Origin: Mercurialis annua | Lineage: Eukaryota > Streptophyta > Magnoliopsida > Malpighiales > Euphorbiaceae | DNA length: 64,000 nt | Assembly (NCBI RefSeq): GCF_937616625.2 | Contig: NC_065573.1 | Location: 16,321,001 to 16,385,000 of the forward strand | Direction of reading: 5' to 3' | Part shown: positions 60,201-64,000 of the stretch, one piece after another | Layout: each line of letters opens with the position of its first letter | How positions within the stretch are numbered: position 1 is the first letter of the stretch | Position numbers and translations under genes: made by a program | Notes under the pieces: generated by a model | Seen by the model: only the letters and a program-made list of their open reading frames with translations | What the model was told of the DNA's origin: nothing | Databases searched by the model: none

Positions 60201-60458
60201 TCCTTTTTTATGCACAAGGTGTGCGCATCTATTGACTCTTCGGTACTCCCTGATGCCATGTCTGCGAATGAGATGTCACCCCACTATCCCATAATGCCAA
60301 GTTTTAAACCCATGAACTCTTCGGTTACCCTCAAACTCACTCGATTTCTCTCTCTTCCAACTCTTTGTAATCTCAAGACTCTTGGTAAGTGTTTTCTTTT
60401 TACTCTCCGCCTTCTTTTCATCCATTTTTTTTTCTAATGGCGATTTCTTCTCCTCGGT

Positions 60459-60614
60459 TCCAATGGCTGCTCAAAACACTGATCTCGCCGCGAAAGTGAC
60501 CGCCAAGATTGAAGACATCCGCTCTTCTGCTCCATCCACTAAGTTTAAGGTATTAACCGATGCTGAAGAAAACCATATCTGTGTTGGGCCGATATTGACA
60601 TCGCCTAACAAATT
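60459..60614 (+). pseudogene. Short ORF fragment (MAAQNTDLAAKV...), truncated by LTR insertion
   Basis: From the ATG near 60463 the frame reads MAAQNTDLAAKVTAKIEDIR and SSAPSTKFKVLTDAEENH. It then runs into the LTR fragment that starts at about 60615. It resembles the N-terminus of a retrotransposon accessory or gag protein, but I cannot name it. A pyrimidine-rich leader lies upstream. Confidence 0.4.
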
Positions 60615-61014
60615 TTTCACGATCCGATTTCCACCTTGAACTTCGAGCCGAAACCCGTAGCAAGCCTAAAACCTCTATACAATTTTCACAAATATAAATT
60701 TAGATCGTATCTCGCATACGATCCGTTTTCAGAAAACACTTGTTTAACGTAGAAATAATTCTGAAAATATTCATGTAGCGAAATCTGTTTTCAGAAATGC
60801 TGGTGGAATTACCCTAATTATTCTAACCCATGCGCATTTCTGAAAACCGGTGCGATGGTCTAGGGACTTAGCTCCCAATCCGTTTCAAAAGCGTTGTATT
60901 AAATATATTAAAAACTCGCACAGTAGGCATACATACATAAGGCCAGCAGAACTACACACAGTGTCTCTGCAGACCAAAGACACAAAGCCTGGCCTATCCG
61001 TAGAGGGGCACAAA
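60615..61014 (-). mobile_element. LTR fragment, reverse strand, homologous to 29904-30415
   Basis: TTCACGATCCGATTTCCACC corresponds to the TGTCACGACCCG end at 29904. Co-linear similarity runs to AGACACAAAGC.TGGCCTA..CGTAGAGGG.CAC. It stops abruptly where a TGTAATACCCC LTR begins. Confidence 0.85.
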
Positions 61015-62866
61015 TGTAATACCCCGTAGTTATTTTTACGTTTCTCCGTATTTGATGTGTAATAATAATAATAATAATAATAAATATTAATAATAAGTAA
61101 GTATAATATTAAACCTAAGGCTCATGCAATTTAATTGTTTTTTTGGCCCATGCATTAAGCTAAATGGGCAATGCAATTTTGTTCTATTTTTAATTAATCT
61201 TAGGCAGCAGGTGTTGCGTTTCTTTTATTTTATTTTTCCTCCTTATATTTAAATCCTCCTAAAACAAATTAAACCCTAATTTTATTTTTCTCATAACACA
61301 AACCCTAGCCGACCCTCTTTGTCAAGAACGCTTAGAGACACAACAACATCCATTCCTTTAATTCATTCTCAAATCCGTATCAAACTGAAGCGGCTCTTAC
61401 TCCGTTGTATCCGTTCATATTGTCCTCTTCAATCCTTACGTGTCACATCTTAATTTGGTACGTAAAATCTATCGGGCGCTGTTATGATTCATCGTGTTGA
61501 ATGTTCTTGGCTGCGTTATGTTTGTATGGTTGCTGTCGGATTTTCCTCTTGTGCCTTGTTGATTATATACGTTACTTAGAGCATCTCGTTTGATGGTTAT
61601 TGATTCGTTATATAGGTCCTATATTTGCTTGCTTGTCAGATTAATTCACAATTTTTAAACTAAAATTTGTTGACTGCCGCTTCTTATTTGTTTAGACGTC
61701 ATTGTGGTTCATGTGGATCTGTATTACTTTAGTTATTAATTCATAATGGTTAAGGTTAATGGTTGGCAATAATAATTCCATTAGTTATTAATTCATAATA
61801 ATTTAAGGGTAATGGTTGGCAATAATAAATTAATAACAGAATGTGATGTTTAGTGTTGCTCCACTGTTTCAAATTGTTTGGTTCATATTTAACCTAGGAT
61901 TAAAGATTTCATATATTTCGTTTGAACCAAACTTCTAAATATTGTTTCCGTTGTTGTTTGCTAATTTATAGCATTAATCAAAAATCTGAAAATAACATTT
62001 GCTTGGTTTATAAATTAAATTGTTTTGATTACTATATTTTGAACGATAATTTATATTATAATTTTTTAAACAAATAATTACTTGGGTAATTGTCAATTTT
62101 AAATTATTGGCTTGACGTGCCAATTTGACTAATTTACGTTTTAACTTTTAAATTATTTTCTTAACTATTTTAGTTAGGTAAATTTTATCGGTAACTATTG
62201 GTTACTTGTATTTTACACTATTGAGTTTCGTTTTAATATTTAATAATTATTTTATCAATAAATATTATTTTGAAATTATAAACTATGGTTTATAATTTTG
62301 ATAAAATATTTGGGTCGGGTTAGACTTGGGTCGCCCGACATGTGGGGTAGCTTGGTAGTTATCGGTAACTCGGCTAACCCACTATTTGGAAATTCATTGA
62401 TTATTTAATAATTATTTAAATAATTTTTTTTTTCAAAATGGGCCTTAAAGCGGGAACTCAATAGACTCGAATTATTTTGGGCATTATAACTTATTTGAGT
62501 ATTGTGTTTATTCTGGATTTCTTTATCGTGATTTGTTGTTTGTGCTAGTCTTATGTGGTGTCTAGTACTCTCTAGAGTTAGAGTCCATTTTAATAATTAT
62601 TTATATTGTTTAGACTCGTCGACTGTTCGTGCTCCGGAGACGAACCATGATTAGATTGCTTGTCAGGTTATCACGTGAATTAGCAAGCAGTGAGTTTGTA
62701 CTTACTATTTACCGCTTTATTAAGTAAATTGTTATTTAACATTAAATATATATACTTTACGTATATTTCGAACTGTTTTTATATTATGACTCTTAGTTGG
62801 AACATGCTACCTAATGGGCATCATTAGGACTGCGTGCGCACCGGTAATGATCTGGGTAAGGTGTTT
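61015..62866 (+). mobile_element. 5' part of a TGTAATACCCC LTR inserted in the LTR fragment
   Basis: It starts TGTAATACCCCGTAGTT, has an (AAT)n run at about 61061-61092, and carries the conserved hairpin block at 62800-62845 (GGAACATGCTACCTAATGGG). It is cut at 62867 by another LTR start. The 3' part is not in the window. Confidence 0.75.
61061..61092 (+). repeat. (AAT)n microsatellite
   Basis: About eight AAT units near the LTR start. Confidence 0.85.
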
Positions 62867-64000
62867 TGTAATACCCCGTAAAATTAAAGGATTAAATTAT
62901 TCCACGTAAGGAATAATTTATAGGACCGGGAGAACGTAAATTAAATTTAAGGATAAATTTAATTTATAGTATCTCCGGAAATATAAAATAGTTATAGAAG
63001 TTAAAATATAAAAATTGGATATTTATATTTTAACTAACGGGAAATAAGAAATGCTTATAAATTAAAATAGGGTAATTTATAAGTCCCGTGTGAATATTTT
63101 TGGAGTCAATATTCACAAAATATTTTTAGAAAGTTACCCCTAAAATTTTATAGAATTTGGAGATAGAAATTTTATTAAGTGGGTCTAATTTAGCCCTAAT
63201 AAATCTTTAAGGATTTATTAAAAATAAAATATAAGTCCCGTGAGAATAAAAATTATGTTTTTATTCTAATTACGAATTATGGAATTCGTGGTTAAAATTT
63301 CATAAAATTTGGAGTTCGTTGTCCGTTTTAATTACGGACGAATATTTAAGAATTTGGGTTAAAGTAACGCGCGAATACCTAGGGACTAGTTTGGAATTTA
63401 ACCAAACTATATATATAAACATTTCATTTGAAATGTTCATAAGTTTCAGAAACCTAAAACTTAGGTTTTGTATTCAGAGTGCGGCGACGACTTCGGGCGA
63501 CGGTAGGTTCGACGGTTTCGATCCAATTTCTCGTTTCTAACTCAAATTTCTTCGGTAATCCATTAATAATCGAAGTTATAACCGTTATTTTGAATTTGGT
63601 TATATAGAAAATGGATTATATTCGAATATATAACGGTTACCGTACCGAATCGAACGTATACGTAATGATTTTACGTTCCGATAGCGGAAATGGATAGATT
63701 GGTGTTTGTATATGTGTTTAGGATCGAAAAGTGGCGTTTTAGCACGTCGGAAAGCCCGGGAAATCGAGTTTCCCGGGGCTGTGCACGACTGGTGCACGAA
63801 CGTGTACTTATAGTGCACGAACGTGCACCAGCCATGGTGCACGACCGTGCACCAAGTGCACGATCGTGCACTAGCCTGGGTGCACGAACGTGCACCCAAG
63901 GTGCACGAACGTGCACCAGGCAGCACGACCGTGCACAGGGTTGCACGATCGTGCTGCCATGGCTCGAAGGGGGGGAGTGTTTTGGGGCTTTTTGCCCTAA
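62867..64000 (+). mobile_element. LTR (TGTAATACCCCGTAAAA...) running off the window end
   Basis: A second LTR start lies inside the previous LTR. It contains many TAAGTCCCGTG/GAATA-type internal repeats, a TATA box (AACTATATATATAAAC, 63403-63418) and the GTGCACGANCGTGCAC array near the edge. It is the youngest visible layer in this nest. Confidence 0.75.
63781..63956. repeat. Array of GTGCACGANCGTGCAC palindromes, ~21-bp spacing
   Basis: Units start at 63792, 63813, 63837, 63856, 63880, 63901, 63921 and 63941, with a half unit at 63781. Spacings are 19-24 bp. Six match 15-16 of 16 positions; the outer ones are variants. The unit at 63856 (GTGCACGATCGTGCAC) is a perfect palindrome. The open frames across it on the minus strand (repeated ARSCT) are by-products. 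Confidence 0.95.

Noticed and set aside
60210..60437. 75-residue protein
   Set aside because: No domain. It lies in the pyrimidine-rich leader upstream of a truncated ORF.
63600..63946. Cys/Ser/Arg-repeat protein on the minus strand
   Set aside because: It is produced by translation of the GTGCAC palindrome array in an LTR and is not a plausible gene.
63781..63956. CRISPR array
   Set aside because: Repeats are 16-bp palindromes with 3-8 bp gaps in a plant LTR. They do not have CRISPR geometry.

Overview
This is a window of a plant (eudicot-like) nuclear genome. It is AT-rich, has spliced genes with GT-AG introns, and is packed with plant transposable-element families. Only two intact host protein genes can be supported. 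Both lie on the + strand and both encode strictosidine-synthase-like (SSL) / APMAP-type six-bladed beta-propeller proteins: a 367-aa protein (exons 15247-15518, 24751-25020, 26407-26968) and a 374-aa protein (exons 38352-38641, 39835-40098, 40729-41299). They share a three-exon, all-phase-2 structure and look like a dispersed tandem pair.

Left part (1-14.2 kb): the 3' end of a long LTR, a ~185-bp tandem array, several small inverted-repeat elements, a SINE, an LTR fragment, and a decayed L1-type LINE (about 7.4-14.2 kb). The LINE is interrupted by a hAT-like MITE (8854-9158) and by a 2.36-kb solo LTR with a perfect 5-bp target-site duplication (11071-13431).

Middle (15-41 kb): the first SSL gene has a 9.2-kb first intron carrying MITEs, a SINE with a 17-bp target-site duplication, a CACTA-like end and an internally deleted antisense Ty1/copia element. 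Between the two genes lie a broken plant-mobile-domain (PMD) gene on the minus strand, a reverse-strand LTR with its polypurine tract, and the 3' part of a second retrotransposon. The second SSL gene follows, with a SINE in its first intron and a duplicated 609-bp MITE-like unit downstream.

Right part (43-64 kb): a complete 10.3-kb Ty3/gypsy element of the Tat lineage (43129-53420; 479-bp LTRs with 6 differences; target-site duplication GAGAC). It carries gag, a pol with two RNase H domains, and a three-exon antisense accessory gene. Beyond it are large inverted-repeat elements with nested MITEs, a second locus of the ~185-bp array, and at the window edge a stack of nested LTRs. The last of these carries a striking array of GTGCACGANCGTGCAC palindromes.

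The two SSL proteins are probably membrane-anchored or secretory-pathway proteins. Nothing else in the window looks like a pathway cluster. Most of the interest lies in how the repeats are built and nested.
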